A DNA stretch of 64,000 nucleotides from NCBI RefSeq assembly GCF_021155765.1, contig NC_060105.1, forward strand, positions 5,578,001-5,642,000. Direction: 5' to 3'. Below are positions 51,801 through 61,549 of this stretch, in pieces (within the stretch, counting starts at the first letter, position 1; the number at the start of each line of letters is the position of its first letter). The DNA comes from Diprion similis. Lineage: Eukaryota > Arthropoda > Insecta > Hymenoptera > Diprionidae. Position numbers and translations under genes: made by a program. The notes under the pieces are model-generated. The model was given only the letters and a program-made list of their open reading frames with translations, had not been told where the DNA came from and made no database searches.

Positions 51801-54760
51801 TTGGCTGTAACTTTTGATCCGTTGCTCGCAGCGTATTGGGACTGCGCTCAATCGATTTCTCTTGCAAAATTACGTCGGAATAGTGCCCTCAAGAATGAAT
51901 CGCAGCACTTTTCAAAGTCGTCAAAATTTTCACCAAAAATCCAAAGGGGTTAGCCTTACTTTTTTTGCGATTTTTGGAGCCGAAAATTTCTAGTCTCCGA
52001 ATTGATTCGTATGACCGTTTCTCGACTAATTAGGACCCCAGGAACTCAAAAAACACATTAAAAAATGCGTAGGACCAACAGCAGAGAAATGACGATGGAA
52101 ATCTGCAGTTTTTTGGCTGTAACTTTTGATCCGTTGCTCGCAGCGTATTGGGACTGCGCTCAATCGATTTCTCTTGCAAAATTACGTCGGAATAGTGCCC
52201 TAAAGAATGAATCGCAGCACTTTTCAAAGTCGTCGAAATTTTCGCCAAAAATCCAAAGGGGTTAGCCTTACTTTTTTTGCGATTTTTGGAGTTGAAAATT
52301 TCTAGTCTCCGAATTGATTCGTATGACCGTTTCTCGACTAATTGGGACCCCAGGAACTCAAAAAACACATTAAAAAATGCGTAGGACCAACAGCAGAGAA
52401 ATGACGATAAAAATCTTCAGTTTTTTGGCTGTAACTTTTGATCCGTTGCTCGCAGCGTATTGGGACTGCGCTCAATCGATTTCTCTTGCAAAATTACGTC
52501 GGAATAGTGCCCTAAAGAATTAATTGCAGCACTTTTCAAAGTCGTCAAAATTTTCACCAAAAATCCAAAGATGTTAGCCTTACTTTTTTTGCGATTGTTG
52601 CAGCCGAAAATTTCTAGTCTCCGAATTGATTCGTATGACCGTTTCTCGACTAATTGGGACCCCAGGAACTCAAAAAACACATTAAAAAATGCGTAGGACC
52701 AACAGCAGAGAAATGACGATGAAAATCTTCAGTTTTTTGGCTGTAACTTTTGATCCGTTGCTCGCAGCGTATTGGGACTGCGCTCAATCGATTTCTCTTG
52801 CAAAATTACGTCGGAATAGTGCCCTAAAGAAATAATTGCAGCACTTTTCAAAGTCGTCGAAATTTCCACCAAAAATCCAAAGGGGTTAGCCTTACTTTTT
52901 TTGCGATTTTTGGGGCCGAAAATTTCTAGTCTCCGAATTGATTCGTATGACCGTTTCTTGACTAATTGGGACCCCAGGAACTCTAAAAACACATTAAAAA
53001 ATGCGTAGGACGAACAGCAGAGAAATGCCGATAAAAATCTGCAGTTTTTTGGCTGTAACTTTTGATCCGTTGCTCGCAGCGTATTGGGACTGCGCTCAAT
53101 CGATTTCTCTTGCAAAATTACGTCGGAATAGTGCCCTAAAGAATTAATTGCAGCACTTTTCAAAGTCGTCGAAATTTTCACCAAAAATCCAAAGGGGTTA
53201 GCCTTACTTTTTTTGCGATTTTTGGAGCCGAAAATTTCTAGTCTCCGAATTGATTCGTATGACCGTTTCTCGACTAATTGGGACCCCAGGAACTCAAAGA
53301 ACACATTAAAAAATGCGTAGGACCAACAGCAGAGAAATGACGATGGAAATCTGCAGTTTTTTGGCTGTAACTTTTGATCCGTTGCTCGCAGCGTATTGGG
53401 ACTGCGCTCAATCGATTTCTCTTGCAAAATTACGTCGGAATAGTGCCCTAAAGAATGAATCGCAGCACTTTTCAAAGTCGTCGAAATTTTCGCCAAAAAT
53501 CCAAAGGGGTTAGCCTTACTTTTTTTGCGATTTTTGGAGTTGAAAATTTCTAGTCTCCGAATTGATTCGTATGACCGTTTCTCGACTAATTAGGACCCCA
53601 GGAACTCAAAAAACACATTTAAAAATGCGTAGGACCAACAGCAGAGAAATGACGATGGAAATCTGCAGTTTTTTGGCTGTAACTTTTGATCCGTTGCTCG
53701 CAGCGTATTGGGACTGCGCTCAATCGATTTCTCTTGCAAAATTACGTCGGAATACTGCCCTAAAGAATGAATCGCAGCACTTTTCAAAGTCGTCGAAATT
53801 TTCGCCAAAAATCCAAAGGGGTTAGCTTTACTTTTTTTGCGATTTTTGGAGTTGAAAATTTCTAGTCTCCGAATTGATTCGTATGACCGTTTCTCGACTA
53901 ATTGGGACCCCAGGAACTCAAAAAACACATTAAAAAATGCGTAGGACCAACAGCAGAGAAATGACGATAAAAATCTTCAGTTTTTTGGCTGTAACTTTTG
54001 ATCCGTTGCTCGCAGCGTATTGGGACTGCGCTCAATCGATTTCTCTTGCAAAATTACGTCGGAATAGTGCCCTAAAGAATTAATTGCAGCACTTTTCAAA
54101 GTCGTCAAAATTTTCACCAAAAATCCAAAGGGGTTAGCCTTACTTTTTTTGCGATTGTTGCAGCCGAAAATTTCTAGTCTCCGAATTGATTCGTATGACC
54201 GTTTCTCGACTAATTGGGACCCCAGGAACTCAAAAAACACATTAAAAAATGCGTAGGACCAACAGCAGAGAAATGACGATGAAAATCTTCAGTTTTTTGG
54301 CTGTAACTTTTGATCCGTTGCTCGCAGCGTATTGGGACTGCGCTCAATCGATTTCTCTTGCAAAATTACGTCGGAATAGTGTCCTGAAGAATGAATCGCA
54401 GCACTTTTCAAAGTCGTCGAAATTTTCGCCAAAAATCCAAAGGGGTTAGCCTTACTATTTTTGCGATTTTTGGAGCCGAAAATTTCTAGTCTCCGAATTG
54501 ATTCGTATGACCGATTCTTGACTAATTGGGACCCCAGGAACTCAAAAAACACATTAAAAAATGCGTAGGATCAACAGCAGAGAAATGACGATGAAAATCT
54601 TCAGTTTTTTGGCAGTAACTTTTGATCCGTTGCTCGCAGCGTATTGGGACTGCGCTCAATCGATTTCTCATACAAAATTACGTCGGAATAGTGCCCTAAA
54701 GAATTAATTGCAGCACTTTTCAAAGTCGTCGAAATTTTCGCCAAAAATGCAAAGGGGTTA

Positions 54761-55880
54761 GCCTTGGATTTTTTTTGGCCGAAAAATTTTTTGTCTGGGA
54801 ATCGATCCGTATGACGCTTTTTAGACTAATTCGACGCCCAGGAACTCAGAAAACACATGAAAAATAGCCTAGGACCAGCAGCAGAGAAATGACGATGAAA
54901 ATCTGCAGTTTTTCGGCTGTAACTTTGCAGGTGTTGCTCGCAGCGTATCGGGACTGCGATTGATCGATTCCTCTCGCAAAATCACGTCGGAATAGTGCCC
55001 TCAAGAATTAATTGCAGCACTTTTCAAAGTCGTCGAAATTTTCGCCCAAAATCCAAAGGGGTTAGCCTTACTGTTTTCACGATTTTTGGAGCCAAAAATT
55101 TCTGGTCTCCGAATTGATTCGTATGACTGTTCCTTGACTAATTGGAACCCGAGGAACTCAATAAACACATTAAAAAATGCGTAGGACCAACAGCAGAGAA
55201 ATGACGATGGAAATCTGCAGTTTTTCGGCTGTAACTTTCGATCCGTTGCTCGCAGTGTATTGAGACTGCGCTTAATCGATTTTTCTCGCAAAATTACGTC
55301 GGAATAGTGTTCGAAAGAATTAATTGCAGCACTTTTTAAAGTCGTCGAAATTTCCGCCAAACATCCAAAGGGGTAAGCCTTACTTTTTCGGTCATTTTCG
55401 GAGCCGAAAGTTTCTCGTCTCGGAATGGATTTGGATAACCCTTTTCAGATCAATCGGACGCCCAGGATTTCGGAAAACACAACAAAAAAAGCGTAGGACT
55501 AACAACAGAGTAATTACGAAGCAAAGACCAGCAGCAGAAAAATTTAGAAAATTGGTCTTTCGTTTCTTCGCTGTAACTTTTGATTTGTCGCTCGCAGTGT
55601 ATTCGGACCGCGCTTTATCGATTTCTCTCCTTAAATTACGTCGGACGAGTTTCCTACAAAAAGAATTCCAACACTTTTCAAAGTCATCGTTATCTTTGGC
55701 AAAAATCCAAAGGGGTTAGCCTTACTATTCTGTGATTTCCGGAGCCGTATATTTTTTTCATTGGAATCGATTTGTATGACCCTCCCCAGAGTAAGTGGAC
55801 TCGCAGGAATTCAGAAAACACGCGAAAAAGAGCGTGGGACGAAAGCAAATAAATGACGATGATTTTCGGTTCAAATTCCA
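54761..55880 (+). repeat. Right margin: progressively diverged satellite monomers
   Basis: Three to four units retain the monomer order (gctcgcagtgtatt, aaggggttagccttact, aaacac...gcgtagga), with rising divergence and changed spacing: about 304, 322 and 335 bp between equivalent landmarks instead of 312. Similarity ends around 55880. The open frames in this stretch are decayed satellite. Confidence 0.85.
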
Positions 55881-55961
55881 GACATACATGCATGTATATT
55901 GTTTTCGTGAAACAATTGATCTGAGTCAAGCGAATGACTGCTCGGATTTCTGATAGATGAA

Positions 55962-56746
55962 TTAAGGTGCTTATAAAGACACGTCGTACACCTCGAAAAC
56001 GCGGGGATGCAAAACCCCTATACCGCTTAAGCAATCGGAGTGAAACTTCGGCAGTTATGCCAATTTTGGCAAAAAGTAGAGCGTTTTTTTACTTTTTCAA
56101 AATTTGGAAAACATTTTTATAGATTGGTTACCACCCGCAGAAAGTGGCCAAATTTACACAGTATCACGGAATGGATCGAACTATCCGGTATGATTCCACT
56201 CGGCGGTGATGAAACACACATTTTGAGCCCAGTTTCATTCGATTTGATGGTAAAATGACGAAATGGGAGCTGATCTGATTCTGGATAACGAAGTACACCG
56301 AAATCTCATTTTGGCGACATTTTTCACCGACATTATGCGCATGCCGATAATGTATGCGTGTAGTGTCGGTAAAAAATTACCGACAAATGTCACCAAAATG
56401 AGATTTCGGTGTTCTTCGTAATCGAAAACCAGATCAGCTGCCATTTCGTCACTATACTATCAAATCTCATGGGAATGAGCTCAAAATTTGTGTTTTATCA
56501 CCGCCGAGTGGCATCATACCGGATAGTTCGATCCATTCAGTACAACTGTGAAAATTTGGCCAATTTCTGTGGGTGGTAATCAATCTGTAAATTTTTTTTC
56601 CAAATTTTCAAAAAGTAAAACGTCGCCCCACATTTGCCAAAATAAGGCATTAATTGCCCAAGTTTCACTCTGATCGCTTGAGCGGTTTAGGAGTTTTGCG
56701 TCCCTGCGTTTTCGAGGTGTACAACGTGTCTTCATAAACACCTTAA
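55962..56746. mobile_element. Foldback (long inverted-repeat) MITE-like element with TTAA ends
   Basis: The two halves, each about 375 bp, are inverted copies of one another. The left end reads ttaaggtgcttataaagaca, and the right end read backwards gives ttaaggtgtttatgaagaca. Matching blocks run to the centre (for example tggatcgaactatccggtat on one arm and its complement on the other), leaving a short centre near 56330-56380. TTAA is present at both outer ends (55962-55965 and 56743-56746), as in target-site duplications of TTAA-inserting families such as piggyBac and Kolobok. There is no transposase, so it would be non-autonomous. Two short open frames within the arms are not genes. Arm identity is roughly 80-85% by eye, which suggests an old insertion. 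Confidence 0.85.
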
Positions 56747-57128
56747 GGCATATTCTAGCATTTCACTATTCTTGTTCATCAATGTCCGTGGCGAAGTGTC
56801 TTTCACCAGAGGTGATTTTCGACTGGCCTCGAATAATACAGCAACAATAATTACCGCCTATATATTTACTCTTTCTTGCTCAAAGTAAATCGGATAATAT
56901 CTTATAACATCATATAAGTAGTTGCAGCTTAGTCGAGGTTCTTAGTCTTCATTACAGTCGATTATCTATGCCAAAGGACAGCTGTCCTGCCATTCCCCAG
57001 GTGCCCATTTTTGTATCCAGAATTGCTTTTTAGGAGCCTTCATCCATCCGAAGGTCGGACCAGAGGTTCAGATTAAATCACATATGCTTTCTGTTGAAAA
57101 ATATATCATCGGAAAATTCCACCAAGAC
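56747..57128. other. Intergenic spacer between foldback element and tRNA gene
   Basis: No coding, RNA or repeat signal recognised. Confidence 0.4.
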
Positions 57129-57135
57129 AGCAGAG

Positions 57136-57146
57136 TGGCGCAGTGG
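57136..57146 (+). promoter_or_regulatory. Pol III A box of tRNA-iMet
   Basis: TGGCGCAGTGG matches the internal A-box consensus TRGCNNAGYGG exactly. Confidence 0.85.
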
Positions 57147-57178
57147 AAGCGTGCTGGGCCCATAACCCAGAGGTCCGT

Positions 57179-57189
57179 GGATCGAAACC
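57179..57189 (+). promoter_or_regulatory. Pol III B box of tRNA-iMet
   Basis: GGATCGAAACC is the variant B box typical of initiator tRNA genes, where A54 replaces the usual T. Confidence 0.85.
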
Positions 57190-57202
57190 ACGCTCTGCTA
57201 GG

Positions 57203-57212
57203 TTTTTTTTTT
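57203..57212 (+). terminator. Pol III poly-T terminator
   Basis: A run of ten T residues starts 3 nt after the tRNA 3' end. This is a strong Pol III stop. Confidence 0.9.
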
Positions 57213-58852
57213 AGTTTTCCCTGAATGACAAAAACCCAACGAATCGGGACTTTCACAGTTGGAAGATAAACACTCATTGTATATCGTAAATCTTTTGTAC
57301 ACATCAAATTACGAACGATGCCTTAATCAACACTGTATTTTTGCATTCAGTCTGAAACAAATCATACATAATGTGTATACATACCCATTAGTGCTTCATA
57401 ATCATAAGACTGCAAAAATTCTCGCGGCTTCCATATCTGTAAAATAGACCGAGTAATACTTCACTTAGCGCACGTTTCTGCTTTTTATTCAACGACTTCG
57501 TTGGCACTTGGCTGTGCTTACAATGCTCGATGGGCGTTTATATTGCCGCTACATCGTATCAAACTAGTTAAAAATAAATTATCCAAGTTTGCAAATGATC
57601 TGCAGATTCTAAAAGAACCAGTTCCATGAAAAGTACTTCAATTCCTAAAATACCTGCCAAGTTATGGCAGAAAGCGATGATTTTTATTTCCCTAAAATTC
57701 TGTTCCAAGATAATAGTTGATACATTTTCCAACCAACAAATTCTAATACATCTACAAGTAGTAGCATAATTTTTTCCTACTGTTGCAAGGTTCTTTTGAT
57801 CATATGAGTCAAACTGTTCGGTAAAATTATTTATTGTTAATTATTATAGGATTTCACAGTCATGTAACATCAATTAACTAAAATATCCGGAAAGTCAGCT
57901 CCTATATGAAACTCATAGCAATCACGAAATTCCAATTTGTGACTATACCTCCATTTCGTCAAAACAATATACAACATACATATACCATACGTATATGTAC
58001 ACAATGTATAAATATATATTCTTATATACTCAAGAGATACAATTACTTGTAACCTATTTTGTTCAATTAATACGTTTTCAGCGATATAATTTCAATGCAT
58101 ATCACCACTGAATATACAACAAAAAACAAAGGCTTTATTGCCTGCAAGATATTCAAGTGCACTGTGTATTACGCAACATGTATACACGCTAATAGACAAA
58201 CATATGATTCTAAGGTTTATTCTTAAATAAACAAATTCCATAAACACGGTAAAATAATTTCTACACTAAAAAATTCATCTAAGGAAAAATACGTTTTTCT
58301 TTAACATGTAAGTAATTCGAGTAAAGCCATTTTCGAGACAAGTAACAACTCCGATATTTCCAAATATATACATAGGGTTACTATAAATGTTATCACATAT
58401 CAAACTATGAATCCTACAGTGAATAATATGTATAGTTTGATAAGTGTGTAAAAAATTATTAATTTTAACATCCAGTCAAAATTTGGTATTTATTTTATTC
58501 ATCATTTCTTTCCAAACTCTGATGAAACTTTATGAATACTTATCAGATGTGTGCAAATGTAGGTGAAATATTTGAATCTGATAATAATGGTCATCCGGAA
58601 AAGCGAGAAAAAAAACATGTTGAAACTCAATAATTTATTTCAGCAAGTAAAATTAATTTTGTTCATTGGAAGAATCGAAAAGAATTCAACATTGTACTTA
58701 AATCATGTTTATAACATCTCAGTCTCTCTGAATGCCTAATACACCGGGTCATAGGAAGTTATACTACTTTGATCAGCAACATACATTGCCCGTTAACATA
58801 CGAGTATTTTGGAAATACTTTCCAGCCAGAATATCTTACAGATAAGTTTCCG
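57213..58852. other. AT-rich stretch, probably the 3' UTR/downstream region of the zinc-finger gene
   Basis: No open frame with coding character. It has AT-rich microsatellite-like sequence (tata/gtat runs near 57960-58030) and several minus-strand AATAAA-type signals (for example near 58491 and 58634), compatible with 3'-end formation for the minus-strand zinc-finger gene. Confidence 0.4.
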
Positions 58853-61540
58853 TTACATGTTTTTGCCATGATCAATTTTCACAGATTTTTCAACTGCAAC
58901 ATGTGCCTCTAACTGTTCTTGCGTTGGAAATGAGGCATCGCATACATTACACTTTTTATGTGGATAATTTTCGTTACTATGGCGGTCCATAATGTGTCTT
59001 TGTAAGTTTCTATAGTCGTAGAAAACCTTATCACACAACTCACATTGTAATACACTACTGTGCCTGAGCATATGCTTTCTAAACGATTTTGTTTTAATGC
59101 TTTTTTGACAAATAGAGCACTGCAGTTTATTGTTACTAAAGTCACTGTGAACAGTTTGAATATGATTCAATTGATTCGCTCTTGAACGATATGTCTTCTT
59201 ACATGTATGACATGGAAACCCAACTCCACGATGATAGGCTTCGTGCTTTTGTTTAGTTTTATGACTCTGAATCTTTTCGTTGCAAATTGAGCACGCAATA
59301 CTATGATTATGTTTCTCGTGCGAGTGTTTACTCCTGGCCATTTCGTCAGGAAATTTCTCTAGGCATTGATAGCACTGGAATGGAAAATTTGGGTCCAAGT
59401 GTTTGGATCTCATATGACTCTCCAACCATGTCACATTATTGAAAACAATATTACAGTTAGGGCAAGGATGATTTTCGTTAAAATCTTCTGTGTACGGTTC
59501 TCCTTGGTCAATTATGCAAAGATGATCACCTACAGCAGCAATACTTTTAAACTTTTCCCTACAATATGGACACTCAATACACTTAGGATGCACTGATGCT
59601 ATGTGAGCGTCCAATGCTCTTATGCCAGAAAATTTAATACCACACGTACAGGATCTCTTCACCATTTTTTTATGCTTCTCTATGTGCTTTGACAACTTTT
59701 CTCTACTGCCAAGGAATATCTTGCAATTTTGACACTTGTGAGTTGTCGCTCCGTTTAACATTACACCTTTTTGAATCAAGAACTCCTTGCACAAATCTCT
59801 CAATGACAGAACTTGACGTTTATTATGATCAAAAATCTTACTCGTACCGTTTTCTATTACCGTATTATTACAATCTGTGTCACAAAAATCCTCAATTTCA
59901 ACATCCACATCTTCTTCAACCAATTTCAACTTGATGATACAATGGTTTTCACTATACTTCGACTTTTCTGAAACAAGGCTTTCAATTGGATCATCAAATT
60001 CACTGCTGTCCGAACTGTTCGATGATGAATCTGAGGTCTCATCACATACTTCAAATTCTGCCCCATCATGATTATGTCTGGATGACTCTTCATCGCTACC
60101 TTCTTTACTAACTATTTCATAAGAGTTATTCTTTTTCTTAATTGTTATGCTGATACCTGAATCCCTGTCGCTGCCTGATCGTGTTTCCAAAGGTCTAAGA
60201 CTATCAGGACTGTTTAAGAACTTACAAGTAGATTTGTGAGTGAAAAGAATATATGCGCTGCGGAAAGATCTACCGCACAAACATTTTTTTCCTGAATTTG
60301 ATTCAGCATCATTTGCCAGTGTTTCAACAAGTTGATTCTGCATCATTTCAATAAAAGCACGTTCTTTGGTGAAACTTGATCTAGTCCTTGGAATATTTTG
60401 CTTAGTGTTTTTATCGTCTTCCAGTACTGTTACCGCAGTTGCTGAATTTTGTGAATTTAGTTTGCATCTTGGCTCGGAATCAAATGACTCGTGTATTCTC
60501 GTATTTTCATTACTAATTTTGTGCTTATCTTTGTGTTTACAGAGACCCATGTTATTTAGGTACTTCCTACCGCAAATTTCACATGATAACCGATTTTTTG
60601 TATTTGCCGAATTTAGTTGTTCTTCTTCACGCGGGCTCGTGCTACGCATTTTTTTGTGTACTTCGTTGCTTGACATATTTAATTTACGTTTAGATGTAAT
60701 TCTATTATTTTGATTAGTACAATATCTATTCTGTCGTGATATAGGTATTGCTTCATCCACTGTTTTCCATCCACTCTCCGGTATAACAGAGTTCAATCTT
60801 TCAAGTTCTAAAATGGATGGAACCGGCTCATTCGAATTGTGGTCAGAGACGGTATCCAACATATCAACAGATTTAACTTTATGGTATTGTATTGTATGTT
60901 TTCTAATATTTTTGTAAGATCTATTACACAATTTACACTTAATACCACCAGTTGTTGGTGGTAAAGTCTTGACTACAGTTTGGAGATCACCGTTTTCATC
61001 AGATATAAGTTTCTTGTTTAATTGGTCGTTACTACTATCCTCAGAATCAGATCTCTGTTTTAAAGCAACAGTTTTATTCGATAATTTATCTTTTTTTGTT
61101 GTGGCTTTCTTAGGTAACATAATGTCATGTACCTTTTCTTGGTGATCAGAAAAATTTTTGTAATTGCAGAATTCTTTGCTGCAAACTTCGCAGTGGTATA
61201 AATTAACACGACTTTTTTCAGCTAATTGAAATTGTGGCAAAGAATTATTACCATTATTGAGAATTGGATGGTACTCAATGTAAGGTTTTGATAAATTTGG
61301 TTCACCAATAAGGTTTAATGGCAGGGTTTTATCAGGTATGAATGTCATGGGTGTTTTGTTGCATAGTATCTCATCTGAGGTTACAGGTTCTCTCTTTATC
61401 CAATCTTGAATGTCTTCAAGGTGTTTATCTTGCATGCTTCGTATCAGCTGTAACGTCTTCCATATCTTGTCGCATCTCTCCAGTTTAACTACAGGAGCTT
61501 TCAATCCGTGGAGAATTAGCAGGTTTGGGTTTAAATCCAT
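58853..61540 (-). CDS. C2H2 zinc-finger protein (895 aa), probable transcription factor
   Basis: Single uninterrupted coding exon from ATG 61540-61538 to TAA 58855-58853. About fourteen C2H2-type fingers are visible. Four are dispersed (about residues 117-138, 202-220, 320-340 and 420-439). A C-terminal cluster occupies 603-880 (603-623, 631-651, 657-674, 693-714, 723-744, 750-770, 777-798, 808-827, 833-854, 864-880). Several are irregular, for example with a CXC knuckle (CLCGRSF, CTCGIKF) or a degenerate last histidine. Between the groups, residues about 480-560 are Ser/Asp/Glu-rich and probably disordered. No ZAD, BTB or KRAB domain is seen. Short, varied linkers instead of TGEKP suggest many fingers may not all bind DNA in register. 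The likely role is nuclear nucleic-acid binding, target unknown. An in-frame TAG lies 12 nt before the ATG within a possible splice acceptor (CATTTTAG at 61557-61550), so a 5' UTR intron is likely and the start is well fixed. Confidence 0.93.
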   Translation of the reverse strand: MDLNPNLLILHGLKAPVVKLERCDKIWKTLQLIRSMQDKHLEDIQDWIKREPVTSDEILCNKTPMTFIPDKTLPLNLIGEPNLSKPYIEYHPILNNGNNSLPQFQLAEKSRVNLYHCEVCSKEFCNYKNFSDHQEKVHDIMLPKKATTKKDKLSNKTVALKQRSDSEDSSNDQLNKKLISDENGDLQTVVKTLPPTTGGIKCKLCNRSYKNIRKHTIQYHKVKSVDMLDTVSDHNSNEPVPSILELERLNSVIPESGWKTVDEAIPISRQNRYCTNQNNRITSKRKLNMSSNEVHKKMRSTSPREEEQLNSANTKNRLSCEICGRKYLNNMGLCKHKDKHKISNENTRIHESFDSEPRCKLNSQNSATAVTVLEDDKNTKQNIPRTRSSFTKERAFIEMMQNQLVETLANDAESNSGKKCLCGRSFRSAYILFTHKSTCKFLNSPDSLRPLETRSGSDRDSGISITIKKKNNSYEIVSKEGSDEESSRHNHDGAEFEVCDETSDSSSNSSDSSEFDDPIESLVSEKSKYSENHCIIKLKLVEEDVDVEIEDFCDTDCNNTVIENGTSKIFDHNKRQVLSLRDLCKEFLIQKGVMLNGATTHKCQNCKIFLGSREKLSKHIEKHKKMVKRSCTCGIKFSGIRALDAHIASVHPKCIECPYCREKFKSIAAVGDHLCIIDQGEPYTEDFNENHPCPNCNIVFNNVTWLESHMRSKHLDPNFPFQCYQCLEKFPDEMARSKHSHEKHNHSIACSICNEKIQSHKTKQKHEAYHRGVGFPCHTCKKTYRSRANQLNHIQTVHSDFSNNKLQCSICQKSIKTKSFRKHMLRHSSVLQCELCDKVFYDYRNLQRHIMDRHSNENYPHKKCNVCDASFPTQEQLEAHVAVEKSVKIDHGKNM

Positions 61541-61549
61541 AATTTTGTC

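Larger units (their letters stand above)
9050..54760 (+). repeat. Megasatellite core: 147 head-to-tail copies of a 312-bp monomer
   Basis: Every unit carries the landmarks ttgctcgcagcgtattggga, aatcgatttctcttgc, aaggggttagccttac, tttctagtctc and aaaaatgcgtaggac. The landmark ccaaaaatcc sits at 9191 in the first core unit and, as ccaaaaatgc, at 54741 in the last. That is 146 intervals of 312 bp less 2 bp. The difference is fully explained by four 1-bp indels that I can see: deletions near 13066, 32497 and 37372 and an insertion near 39257. All units are in the same orientation. Each keeps an ATCGAT site, and many a CTGCAG. Units fall into linked subfamilies: INS with LVK, IHS with LAK, and IIS with LVE and HW, named by the minus-strand translation. 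No transposase, RNA gene or embedded foreign insertion is visible in the array. Confidence 0.97.
57129..57200 (+). tRNA. tRNA-iMet: Initiator tRNA-Met (CAU)
   Basis: A 72-nt intronless tRNA. The 7-bp acceptor stem AGCAGAG/CTCTGCT is followed by discriminator A. The anticodon stem has three G:C pairs (GGG/CCC) around loop CCCATAA with anticodon CAT. The T arm is CGTGG/CCACG with loop ATCGAAA. The A1:U72 pair, A54 and A60 in the T loop and the three G:C anticodon pairs are hallmarks of the eukaryotic initiator. It delivers methionine to the P site at the start codon. All stems are fully paired, so it looks functional. Confidence 0.97.

Noticed and set aside
9564..54552. Dozens of minus-strand open frames of 76-775 codons and plus-strand frames of 66-87 codons in the array
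   Set aside because: All are windows on the same 312-bp satellite. They start and stop at recurrent single-base variants, and no splice, promoter or domain evidence supports a gene, so they are described once as a property of the repeat.
9050..54760. CRISPR-like or other spacer-containing array
   Set aside because: The repeats are 312 bp, directly contiguous and have no unique spacers. The genome is eukaryotic.
9050..54760. Rolling-circle or LTR element remnants as the source of the repeats
   Set aside because: I found no terminal repeats, hairpin, reverse transcriptase, Rep/helicase or integrase motif in the monomer or at the array edges.
56040..56444. Open frames of 72 and 69 codons on opposite strands
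   Set aside because: Both lie inside the foldback arms and mirror the inverted repeat. There is no domain and no transposase motif.
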